Shown: positions 10,597-21,470 of the stretch, piece after piece
Layout: every line of letters begins with the position of its first letter
Position numbering within the stretch: position 1 is the stretch's first letter
NCBI GenBank assembly: GCA_035235625.1
Contig: CP141140.1
Location: 38,063,351 to 38,127,350 of the forward strand
DNA length: 64,000 bases
Reading direction: 5' to 3'
Origin: Saururus chinensis
Lineage: Eukaryota; Streptophyta; Magnoliopsida; Piperales; Saururaceae
Program-made: the position numbers and the translations under genes
Notes under the pieces: generated by a model
Seen by the model: the letters and a program-made list of their open reading frames with translations, nothing else
The model's database searches: none
What the model was told of the DNA's origin: nothing

Positions 10597-12807
10597 GTGA
10601 GTGTAAGGACTCTCTTTTCTAAACCGGTTTTCGTTTCTTTTTAATTATCGGTTATTGCATGGTTAACTCATTTTTTTATTAATTCGGTGGTTTCGTAAAT
10701 AAATGGTATTTATGATAGTTTTAATCAAAAATAACTTTTCAATTAGTAGTTTTAAGTGATTTTGAATCAAATGTGAATTTTTAGGATTTTTCTGAACTTT
10801 CACTATTTTTCCGAAAATCAGGGTTTGGCGGGACCCCCTGTGGGCCCCACCGTCAAAATTTGGGTTTTTGGACCAATTGAACCCAGACATCAACTTAAGC
10901 TCATACTAAAATTTTTAGAATTTTTTCAGATTTAATTAGTGCTCAAATTTATAGAATACCCATTTTTAGCCCAAAAGTCTACTTACACCCTATTAGTTCA
11001 GTTAGTGCAACCCAAACCCTACTACAAAAGGCCAGACTTGAGCCATTCTCATTTTGGGAATAGGCTGAGAAGGAGAGGTGAGGCCCAATCCCTAATTAGG
11101 CCCGGATTAGAAGGTGTTTAAGGTAAGTCCCTTCTAATTAAGCACCAAATCCTAGTTTTTCTCTTAATCCCTTATATCTACAATTTTTCCTTTGTTTTGA
11201 TTCATTTTTAAACATCAAAACTACTTATTTGCATCTTTACTTCAAACCCTAGCTCTAAAAATCTAATTTTTATGTTCAATAAGCCCTAGATCTAAATTTT
11301 TAATTAGGGTTTTCTTTGTTAAATCGGTTTTAATGGAGCTTAATTCAAACTCTATGTCTTCATAAGGTTTTCAAGAAGGGTAACTATCAAATCCAAGCCT
11401 AATCAAGGGATAAGGTAATGGACTTTCAAAATTTCAGTCTTCCTATGGTAAAACTCTTGATTTTGTGGTTTATTTTGAATGGAGTTACTTGATTTAGTGT
11501 TCTAATGGCATGATTAGTAAATGATAATCTTTAATCCCGATTTCATAGGGTTTTATCTTGTTATGATGTGGATTAGCATTCTGGAAGTTATGGTGGACTT
11601 TTAATGGCATTTAGGTTGTTAGATGGTGATTTTGAGTTTTATCAATGGAGTTTCGGTTTGAAAATGCGAAAGGAAGAAGAAGGTCGAGTCTGCCTTGTTG
11701 GCGCTCGAACGGCCCTCCTGTGCATTCAAACGGTAACACTGTCAGTTCGACAGATTTACTGTTTAGCCGATCGAACGGCCCTACTGGGCGTTTGAATGGC
11801 TACACTGCAGAATTGTCCATTTTATGTATGTTGCTTATTTTGACATAGCTACTCAAAAATATTATTTTATGTTTATGTGGAGTGTTTTGAGCTATAGTAA
11901 GCTACTGGAAGGGTATACCATTGATGTTTTGAAGTTGTGGTATATATATTTAGAGTTATGTGGAATGGCTTGTGGTTGGATATATGATGTTGGAATTGCC
12001 ATCTTGAAGTTATGAGTGGTTGATTATCTATGGTTGAGTATATTTTCAGTAGAGCTACAACATACTAATGGACTGATATGACATGATAAGATGTGGTTAA
12101 TTGATGTGTGAATGTCATGGCTCAAGGATGAAGTGAATGATCTTATATGTGTTTAGCTTGTGGTTGAGCTTTGATTTCAATGATTCTTCTCCTATGATTT
12201 CCGCTGGAATTCATGATTAAATATTAATTTACATGTGTAGTGTGGTAGTGAGTTAATTTCAAGCATGTTGATATGCATTGAGTGAAGTGCTTCTACTAGG
12301 TATACACACACATGTGGGGTTTAATGATGATGTTGAAGCTTGATATTATAATTATGAATGATGCATTAGGGGCTGATGAGAGAACTTATCATGAATTATG
12401 ATTCATGTATGCCTTGCCCACGTAAGTACCATGTTACATGCATCATGAAAATGGATTTCCAATTGAAGCTTTATCGAGATTAATCGAATGTGATCGATTG
12501 GATGCAATGTGGTGAAATTGCGTGCCAGATTAATCGGTCGTGGCTTAATCGAAACTTGATTGGTCCGAAAGGACATGTTTTCGATTTGAATTCCTTCGTG
12601 GAACATGTGCACTCCCCAGGTTGAGTCTAGTTAAATGGAATATGTGGTGATGAGTGATGTACTTGTCTTGCGAATTGAGATTTACTTATTAAGATTATTT
12701 GGACCCTGAGAATCCAGCTGGTTTGTCCGAGTGCACCGGCTTATCAAGTATTGTTGCTTGGGACTTTAGTCTTGACAAGTAGGGTTGCCCGGGAGTTTAG
12801 AATTGAT

Positions 12808-12912
12808 AGGCAAGAGTTGCTTGAAGGCGTTGGCCTTGAGGAGCAGGAGTTGCTCGAAGGCGTTGGCCTTGAGGAGCAGGAGTTACTCGAAGGCTTTGAC
12901 CTTGAGGAGCAT
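12808..12912 (+). repeat. 33-bp tandem repeat inside the solo LTR
   Basis: The unit GTTGCTCGAAGGCGTTGGCC plus TTGAGGAGCAGGA is repeated three times with few changes. A further diverged copy lies near 12930-12960. It is open in one frame (12751-13026), but only as a by-product of the repeat. Confidence 0.85.
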
Positions 12913-13032
12913 GTCTATTTGATAAGTGTTTGCTCGAGGGCTCCGGCCTTGAAGAGCAGGTTTATTTTCTATGTGTATGGACTTGCATGTTGGAATAGTG
13001 TGTGTGTGACACTTATACATGCATGATGAATG

Positions 13033-13330
13033 AGAATGTTGATGCATGATTGGATTTGTATGTTAGAGATATATTTCATGCAGGTTGATATGATGTGATG
13101 CATGATTGGATATGTATGTTAGAGATACATTTCATGCAGGTTGATATGATGTGATGCATGGTTGAATATGTATGTTAGAGATACATTTCATGCAGGTTGA
13201 TATGATGTGATGCATGATTGGATATGTATGTTAGAGATACATTTCATGTAGGTTGATATGATGTGATGCATGATTAGATATGTATGCTAGAGATACATTT
13301 CATGCAGGTTGATATGATGTGAATGGCACT
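13033..13330 (+). repeat. 56-bp tandem repeat inside the solo LTR
   Basis: About five copies of a 56-bp unit contain GATGCATGATTGGATATG, then TTAGAGATACATTTCATG, then AGGTTGATATGATGT. The AGGTTG landmark recurs at about 13083, 13139, 13195, 13251 and 13307, exactly 56 bp apart. A related array with a different consensus occupies the same place in the LTR at 46900-50185. Confidence 0.9.
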
Positions 13331-13989
13331 ATGTGGATTATACACTATGATGTAGGTTTAGGTGATGTGTATGTGTGATCAGAAAATGATACATCTTGTC
13401 AATCTTTGATCTGAATGATTTTATTGCTATGCTATCGTATTTCCAATGATGATAGTTATATTAAAAACCATTGCTGAGTTTTGTTAAACTCACCCTTCTT
13501 TATTGTGTTTTGCTTTGGGGCTGCGTAGCGCGACACGCAGACGGACAAGATCTCCTCTTTGAGGAAAAGATCGGAGACGACTTAAATGTGATCATGGTGA
13601 CTCTTATGTGACTTATTTTCCTTGGTTTATGCTTTATGTTTAGAACCTTTGTGTATGGTTCTCTGTTGGATTTATGTTACCTTATACAGTTGTGTTATTT
13701 AAGACCTATTTTGGAGCCTAGTGTAGGCTATGGTTGACTAAGCATGTGGGTTTGAGACTAGTCGTTTATTTTGAATTAAGTGACTCTCTTTCTTTTCTAC
13801 TTATTTACTCTTGCTCAAAGGAATGTGTGTACTCCGTAATTATGTTCAGTTGCCCATATTTAGGGTTAAGTCTTCCGCTAAACCATTTCTCAACTTCCCC
13901 ACGTTGCCCCCGCGTGCTTGACCGACCCCTGGACCGGGTTCGGCTCAGGTCGGGCAGCACGGGGTGTGACAGTGAGTTGAAGTATTTTT

Positions 13990-14380
13990 TTTAATCCAAA
14001 TTCAGCTAATGATGAAAATACCTCTGCCATAGCATGTGACCATTATTTACCATGCCATTTCCCCATGGATCCAGCCCTATCAACAACTTGCTTTGCCCCA
14101 ATCCTAGTTCCTGATTCATGGAGGACCCCAACACCAGGCTCCCTACACAAAGTGTAAGCTTAGGACCATTTTTTTTTAATCCAAATTCAGCTAATGATGA
14201 AAATACCTTTGCCATAACATGTGACCATTATTTTCCATGCCATTTCCCCATGGATCCATCCCTATCAAAACTCGCTTTGCCAACAACTGCTTTAGCTAGG
14301 CCCTTTGACCCAATCCCAGTTCCCGATTCATGGAGGACCCCAACACTAGGCTCCCTACACCAAGCAAAAACTTAGGACCC
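13990..14380. repeat. Tandem duplication of about 180-200 bp
   Basis: The block that begins TTTAATCCAAATTCAGCTAA and ends near CTCCCTACAC occurs twice (about 13992-14165 and 14172-14365). The copies are highly similar; the second carries a short insertion around GCCAACAACTGCTTTAGC. The solo LTR lies immediately to the left. Confidence 0.85.
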
Positions 14381-15770
14381 CTCGCACTTACAACCTAGCC
14401 CTTGGCCTCACTAATTTTACAACATTCAGCTATGTTTGCACTCCCACTATGTGACAACCTATATTTCAAGAAAAATTAGGATATTTTATTTTAAAAGTTT
14501 TTGTTTCACCGTCAAGCCATTGATGTGTTAGTTCTTGCATTGGTGAACTATGTTTTCACCTATTTATAAGCATCAATGCATTGATGATCACATTGGTGAA
14601 AATGCATATTTTGGTTATTTAGTAAATCGTGGGTGGTTTTGCGGTTTAGACTCTTGGGACTGTTATGCCCTATTTAAAGGGGGAAATCTCGAAATTTCGG
14701 ATTTGGTAGAAGTCTCTATCAAGTCCAAGTGGGAGTGGGTGTTTGAGAGCACAGTCTCTGTCAAGTCCAAGTAGCAGAAGTCTCGGGATTCACACCATGA
14801 AGAGAGTCTCGTGTGAATTCAAGGTCATATTGCACCCTTCTTCTTTGTTTAATGATTTGGTTTGTATGGAATGTGTTCCCTTGAGTTCTTGATGAATTTG
14901 AACGTGTGCATGGGAATTTTCCACATATATTTTCATATGAAGTAGAATAATGACAATTTCATATTGCCATGGTCTTATTTTCCATTTTCATATACAAATG
15001 ATACAAAACTTAGTATTTGTGAATGTTTTACCATGTTTTAATAAAAGGAATTATTCAGAGAACCAATGTTGTCTTTGTTTATTTTCTTCCTAACAATCGG
15101 CATGACCATTGACAAGTTTGCATTGGTATTGATGAAGGGAGAAAAATGAATAGTACCAGCACTAACACACTAAACCATGTTGATGTTAACTGGTTACCAG
15201 CAGTAGGATCAACACATTGGTGTGGCATTAGCAAAGTGGGCTCTCACATCCAATTGTTGGTAACGTTTGACACATTGATGAGACGTTGATTGTTATCAAT
15301 GCCCTAATGACATATTGATGAGATATTGATTGTTATCAATGCCCAGATGACACGTCGGTGAGGTTACCAATGGTACCTCGATGCATAAGATTTAAGACAT
15401 GATTTAAGCTAAAGTGTATGCTATTTAATAGTAATATAATAGCATCTTTTTTATTGGATTTGGATGCATAATTGTATGATGTTAAGCATATATTATGTAA
15501 GAGTAAGTAAGCCCTAATGCATGTGTGAATTCTTGTAATGGATAGTAACCCTGACTAGTGCATTTTGACACTTAAAACAAATGATCTTAGTATCTAGGTT
15601 GCTCTAAAAGTGAGTTATCTTAGCTACGTAGACAGAAAGGCATCATATAAAAAAGTAACATGAAACTGATGTGATCCTGTTAAGAGGACAAACAATATAA
15701 TGTAACTGCAAAAATGTTTTATGGTCTTTCTGTATCCACAAAAGACCACTGCTTTTGTAGTTGTTGAATT
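14381..15770. other. Repeat-like intergenic DNA, no gene
   Basis: No convincing coding region. A possible small promoter (CTATTTAAAGG near 14670) is followed by CAAGTCCAAGT repeats at about 14728 and 14762, reminiscent of an LTR, but no boundaries were found. At 15268-15350 a 43-bp unit containing GATTGTTATCAATGCCC is duplicated. Confidence 0.4.
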
Positions 15771-15779
15771 GCATGAAGA

Positions 15780-16120
15780 GGTGGCATAAGTACGGGCCGA
15801 CCTCCAACCCGCTACTATAGCTGGCCTTGGCCGGCCTGCTAGGGGAACCGGGCCAGGCATGGCCTAGGGAGCCAGAGCCATGGGCTGACAGGCCCAGCTC
15901 CCCTAGGCTACAAGCTGGCACAACTATGCCCACAAGCCTGGATATCCTGTCTTGCCAAGGCCAAGGTGGGATATCCAGGCTTGTTGAAGGAGGGGATGTG
16001 GGGTGGGGGGGGGGGGCGTGAGGCCATGAGAGATCGCCAGCTAGGGTGGAGACCGTCTGGTCTTTGCTGAGGCCAGGCAAGGCCACAAGTAGCCATTGGC
16101 AGCCAGTGGCCCACTTGCTT
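15780..16120. other. GC-rich island with a perfect 15-bp stem
   Basis: This stretch is far more GC-rich than its surroundings and full of GGCC, TGGCCC and CCGGGCC motifs, like the subterminal DNA of the hAT element at 17010-18223. It holds a perfect inverted repeat: CAAGCCTGGATATCC at 15933-15947 and its reverse complement at 15969-15983, with a 21-nt spacer. The open frames here run on both strands and look like compositional artefacts. It may be a second hAT-related fragment, but I found no terminal repeats or target duplication. Confidence 0.55.
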
Positions 16121-16279
16121 TTTTTTAATAAAAAGAAAACATGCCTCCCTGAGGTCTGATCTATTTAGCTAGCGGGCCTAGCCAAATGAAAAGCGATCTT
16201 CATACAATTTCCAAAGTAGATTCAAAATTATGGGAAAAGTTAATCCATTGTAGCCTACAACTACTCTGGCTCTAAGGAA

Positions 16280-16486
16280 GCATTTTTCATGCTCCCTGCT
16301 TACTAGGAGCCAGGTGTAAAGAAAGTATATGAAGTGTTCATTTTCAAGATGGACGACGGACATGCTAACACATATTAGTGCAAGTACTATTTCCGCTAGT
16401 GTATGCACCGTCCATCTCGAATACAAAAGCTTCATAAATATTCCTTACACTCAGCTCATTGTTAGAGTAGAACATAAAAAATACTG
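16280..16486. repeat. Long imperfect foldback (91-bp arms)
   Basis: Arms at about 16280-16370 and 16396-16486 are reverse complements of each other at roughly seven positions in ten, with no gaps needed. The shared core includes AGATGGACG. The loop is about 25 nt. It could be the body of a foldback MITE or, less likely, a hairpin RNA locus. A flanking target duplication was not resolved. The rest, up to 17001, shows no gene. Confidence 0.65.
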
Positions 16487-17009
16487 TGAGAGAGTTTCAT
16501 TCAGCCATCTAACAGCAACAAGTCAATTGGGCTACACAAAGCCCCCTGCCCATAGGGCCATACATCATCGTTTTCTTCTTTCTTTTTCTCCTCTATCAGC
16601 GTTTTTGTGAGGCAACTTAAAGATGGGAGCCAAATTGGGGTATCGCACTATGTTCCCTTTCCACAATATGCACATTGACCCGTCTTAGCCTTAGACCAGT
16701 GTAGGAGTAGAATCTACTCTATCCATATTTTATAGCCAGAACGTGGTTGTGCAGTGCTTGCATCTCCTTTTTTTGGTTCCCTCCACAGCAAGTTCACCAG
16801 CTCTAAGTAGGATCCATACCTATCTTCAGACTTTCAAAGAGCAAAATACGAAGAAGCTTCTTTAATAAGCCAAGCAAAAGAACGACAAGGACTATACCCT
16901 ACAGCCGACAAAGCAGCACTTTTGTACCAAATAAGACCCAGATCAAGAAAACCACAAGCATTGAGATATCCTCCTTTCCTCCACCACCTCAGTACACAAA
17001 TCACAAATA

Positions 17010-18223
17010 TAGGGGTGCCAGCGGGCTGTGCAGGCCCTTGGGTGGCACTGGCCCGCAAAAGTGGGTCCGGCCGGGGCTTCTAGGCCTATACTCGCCCGTA
17101 TGCGGGCCATGCCAGGCTGGCCCGTAGGCCCGCAAGAGTGCAGATCTGCCCCAACCTGCCGAGTCTGCCCAACGGCTCAAAGGTCTCTTCTATTTTATTT
17201 CTTTGGCTGGAGGTGGGTTAATTACATAACTGCCCCCCCTCAATAAAAAGATTATAATTTTTAAGGATAGAAGGAGTAGTTTTAATATTTAAAAAATTAT
17301 AAATAGGGGAGAGGTTTAGGGTTCTCTTCACCTATTTATCTACTCTCCAACTCTCTTCTTTATATTCTCCGTCCTCTTAATTTTTTATATTAATTAATTT
17401 CAAGATCAAGGTTCTCAAAGTAAGTCTAAAAATTAAGAATTTCCTCTCAAAACTCTAAGTCTTAACTTTCACTCCTTTTTAATTCTCTTTAATAAAGTAA
17501 ATAATTTTTATTTTATAAATTTATCTTTATGCTAAGTAGTTTTAATTTACAATCCTTTAGAAAATTAGAAAAAATTGCTATCCTTTTTTTACATTTTAAT
17601 TTGCTATTCTTTTTATATTTATAAAATGTCATACAACTACAATTCTAAATATTTTTTATTTTATAATTTTAAGTTTAATTTGTCTCCTCCTCTTTTAAGT
17701 TACAAATATATTTTAATTTAATATTATTTTTTATTAAAATGTCATACAATTACAATGTCATGATTTAGGAGCACATGAAAAAGTAAAGGTGGATTCCCTT
17801 AACAAACATGGAGTTAAAATCACAAAAGTTCAATGTACCTAGTATAAAATACTTTTAAGCATTAGAGGTAGGGGTATTAGATATCTTAGTGTGACACGTC
17901 AAAGCATGTTTTGCTAAGCATAGAGTGATGATAGGTAGGTGAATGTCTACCTAATTAGGTTGTATTCATTCTATAATAATACAATTCTAGCATTTACTAT
18001 ATAATTTATAAATATTAAATAAACATATTTTTTGCCAAGTTTTTTTAAGTAAATAAATTGGCGAGGCTGGCAACTAGCCTGCATGTCGACTGGCCCTAAG
18101 GCTTGCTGAAGGAGCCTAATGGATTGTGTTGGGCCTACCCCTCAAACTAACGGGCCTAGGCTGGACCGACCCACTCAAAGTGGGCTGTGAGTTGAGCCTG
18201 GCATGGCCTACTGCTACCCCCTA
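17010..18223. mobile_element. Non-autonomous hAT transposon with perfect 8-bp target duplication
   Basis: The left end reads TAGGGGTGCCAGCGGGC and the right end, on the other strand, TAGGGGGTAGCAGTAGGCC. Both are hAT-type terminal inverted repeats followed by GC-rich subterminal DNA. The element is flanked by a perfect 8-bp direct repeat, CACAAATA, at 17002-17009 and 18224-18231, the size hAT transposases make. No transposase is encoded: the middle (17220-18050) is AT-rich, with a CTATTTATCTACTCTCC block and a donor-like CAAAGTAAGTC that may be a leftover transposase promoter and leader. It is a 1.2-kb deletion derivative. Confidence 0.9.
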
Positions 18224-18309
18224 CACAAATATCTTCCCCTCCATAAAAGGTTTTCAGCCAATAGAAGCAGAACTATCAATTTGATCTGTCTTTTGAACCA
18301 TCTAAACAT

Positions 18310-18590
18310 TTAATATAAACTACTTCAGGAGAACACATGACGGATTGCTCTGTGACCATGAAAGCTATCATGGCCTTAGTCAACCTCTTCCCCAACTTCC
18401 TGAGCTTGTCATCGTACTTGAGGACAAGATACTCGGCCAGGGATGTGGACTGTGGGAAACTTGGTGTGGGGGACCTTAGACTGGCCCTGCTTCAACAACA
18501 GGAGTTCTGAGACCAGCTGGAAGGCCCAACCCAACTTCGCTTTCTTCCTTGGTGATGACATGACCTAGGACAATAACCGTCCACTTACCA
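18310..18590 (-). other. Possible coding fragment, family unknown
   Basis: On minus, one frame opens with MSSPRKKAKLGWAFQLVSEL and runs to KFPTVHIPG. A second frame then continues with LAEYLVLKYDDKLRKLGKRL and TKAMIAFMVTEQS. The composition looks protein-coding, but a frame change lies between the halves and I recognise neither. It may be a decayed gene or transposon fragment. From 18600 to 20000 I see no gene or repeat of note. Confidence 0.3.
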
Positions 18591-20011
18591 CTGGGCTGGT
18601 ACTTTCAGCAACTTATCCGTCATTCACGAAGGCCTCAGCTAAATTTTGCATGCTATGCTATGAAGAAAATCATTCTAATCCTTGAAATTTCGAAGTTGCT
18701 CACTACTATTGTCTTATATAAGAATTAGAATACAATAACTACAAAAGAGATTTAATTGATCAAATCAAGACTCTAAGTGATGACTAGCAATATGCTACAG
18801 TAACCAACAAAAAAGTTAACATGAGCCCATCAAGTCAAGATATGATGGCTTTTACTCTTTCCTTCTTAAATTAAAAGTTTTATTTGAAAAAAAATTATTT
18901 TATATTAATCCCCCTATTTTGTTAAAATTAGGTGTTTTTCTTTTTTTAGATGTAAGTATCACTATTTAATAAAAATTACCACTTTATCTAATGTTAGTTT
19001 TCTTTCAAATGATGATTTTTATAAAAGATGAAGGGTGTATTAAATCTCGGGGGTAGCCAAGTAATTTGTATTTGCCTGCCCCCTTATTAATGTATTTTGT
19101 TAGATCGTGAATCAACAGTTTGCACCACATGGCACGTACTAATTTGTGTTAACCGAGGTACATATTAACGCAACTCAAAAAAGTAAAAAATTATGCTGTA
19201 ATATACAATTCTATAATTTAGTGTAAAAAAATCATTGGAACCTACACCATCGAATTCATAATGTATCACCGCACTGGGTTTACAAGCTTTGACATGAATG
19301 ACATCTTCTCTTTGAGATGGTGGGCATGTTTCTCAAGCAGCACGAGCTAGCTTAGCTTTTCGGATGTTTTATCTTGAATTAAAACTCATTTTATGTGAAA
19401 GGTTAATAGCGGACCTTGTAAACCATTTGGAACTGCATTATATAAACTCTCACTAGTCTACCATGTCTTTCAGAATTGAGACATAAAATTTGGTCATGTA
19501 TCATATCAACACTTTTTCACATCAGATTCCTACAAGATAAACAGTGTATGCTTGAATACTTGGTATTTCAGAGGAGTGTATATAGTAGAGCCAGGGTTGG
19601 TAAACACAATGCTCTTGTTGGTGGCGATTGTCAGTGACGCAATGCTATCCAACCTCTTCAAAATAAACTAAATTTATTTCATTTTGAAAAATCAAATCAC
19701 ACTTGAGGTGGAACATTTGGAGCTTATTAAAGAAGTGTTTTGAGAGAATTTTTTCTAAGATAAATAACCAAAACTCTAAAATTTGTATATATCGTTGCTT
19801 AATGTTTACGATTTATTTTCCATGCACATATATTTCCATGAATGCATTATCCATGATAACAAAAGCCAACTTCAGCTAGTCTGACATTTAAAATATGACG
19901 TCAAAGAGAGAAAATGTGCACAATAATTGGTGCTTTCATTAAAAGACAAAAACAACAAAATTTATGGGTTTGTAAATTTACAGGCATAAACAATACTAAC
20001 CAATTTATCAT

Positions 20012-21470
20012 GTCATAACCGACACCTCAATCCACAATACTCTGCGGGGCAGGTCTTCCGTGTTAGTATCAACACTGCTGACCGTGGAATGCTCAACTTC
20101 CTTTGCTAGAACTGAGGCACCAATGGGATCATCAGTCTTTTAGACAATCTGAACACCATCGGATGCAGTCAGATTGACATATCCATTTAGGGCATCAGCA
20201 TAAATTGAAGTTTCAGAACATCTCTGCCCATGAACAAGGGCTTGAGACTCATAAAGAACTTCCATAAAAATCCACATTTCCAGATTAAGAACTGCTTTAA
20301 TCTTGGTCATCTAGCAAAATCCGGTATAGTCAGAATGACAAGAATGCTCAACTTGCTTTAACACTATGGTCCATGATAGCTATAACTTGGACTATAATCA
20401 TCTTGTCAGTTGATCATACATAGAATTTGAAAGATTGACATAGTCAAGTTACGAGGATGGACAGCTCAGCCATCAAATCAAGCTAATCATTTATAACCAT
20501 TCAAATTAAGCAAGTGTTAATAAACTTTGGGCTAGAAACATCCAACTTACTAGGGCGTCATGTCAAAATTTCACAAAAGCTTTGGATTCTGACAGCAAAA
20601 TTCCTCTAATGCTAAAACGTTACCTGCCATGACAATCTGTTTCAAATCTCTCATGTCAGAACAAAAGAGAAAAGATTCTATCTTAAACAAGATATGCCCA
20701 AATAAGTATGTAAATACCTTCTTCTTTGCTGCTATGAAATCTTGGGAGATGCCATAAATACTAACAAACTCCTGCAACCTTAATTTGGGATGAAGAAGTT
20801 CATGGGCACCAAGGAGCTTAGCCTGTCTACCATGGGTAACACCACATGCTGTAAAGACGGCTTCGTTTTCCTGCAATGCATCTGCCCTGTCAATGACAAC
20901 TACAATTACAATGCAAATATTTTACAAAAGATTAATTGTTACTATTTTTTATCTTTACTTATCATTAAGAAATATTCAGGAGATTCCCATGTTTCACTAA
21001 AAAGAGCATTTCTATCCACTTGGGTGAGAGAAGGATTGTAAATCAATCAACAATTTTGTTACAACGTACTCCAATGATAATTTATATGCTTCAAAAAGCT
21101 TTAATTGTAAACAGTGATAATTGACACATTAGGATAAAATCATATTGAACCTTCAGTATGATCAATATTTGACACATCAGAAGCAGCACAAACTTGAGCT
21201 GAATGAGTTCAATTTAATTAGCCCTAGTTAAGAATACAGCATTCTTACCGCATTATGGGATACATATTATATGTGTCGAATGAACAAGTACATTAGTGGG
21301 ACTAAACTAAAATGAATGAACAAGTACATTAGTGGAACTAAACCAAAATGGATGGACCACGTTGATATCCAGAAGTGCATACTGCAGATTAACAATTACC
21401 AGGAATCATATCTAAGTCGGAAATAAGCTTTACCCAATCATGTTTCACAAAATCATGTAATACTCTTTCC
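20012..21470 (-). CDS. Unidentified multi-exon gene or remnant
   Basis: Four minus-strand segments look like exons of one protein, in this order. (1) About 21380-21470: ILHRLERVLHDFVKHDW and VKLISDLDMIPG, ending at a GTAATT donor. (2) About 20725-20860: after an acceptor-like TTGCAG, ENEAVFTACGVTHGRQAKLL, then HELLHPKLRLQEFVSIYGIS, ending AAKKK at a GTATTT donor. (3) A short stretch near 20630-20655, DLKQIVMA, with a GTAACG donor. (4) About 20120-20330: TKIKAVLNLEMW, then VLYESQALVHGQRCS and ADALNGYVNLTASDG, closing at a TAA. I could not name the family. Splice motifs at the edges argue for a real or recently lost gene. Any further 5' exons beyond 21.5 kb were not found. Confidence 0.4.

Larger units (their letters stand above)
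10602..13971 (+). mobile_element. Complete 3.37-kb solo LTR with 5-bp target duplication (fossil)
   Basis: The element starts TGTAAGGACTC at 10602 and ends GGGGTGTGACA at 13971, with the canonical TG...CA ends of an LTR. It is flanked by a perfect 5-bp direct repeat, GTGAG, at 10597-10601 and 13972-13976. No primer-binding site, polypurine tract or coding region lies beside it, so it is a solo LTR left by recombination between the two LTRs of a full element. Inside are a promoter-like region near 11020-11130, a run of 33-bp repeats (12808-12912) and five 56-bp repeats (13033-13330). Its length and ends suggest a Ty3/gypsy chromovirus (Tekay/Del-like), by inference only. The exact target duplication suggests a moderate age. 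Confidence 0.88.

Noticed and set aside
12751-13026. 91-residue frame with a repeated ELLEGVGLEEQ unit
   Set aside because: It is the translation of a 33-bp repeat inside a non-coding LTR.
15624-16114. Frames such as 15643-16086 with Pro/Ser-rich content
   Set aside because: They overlap on both strands in a GC-rich repeat island and resemble nothing known.
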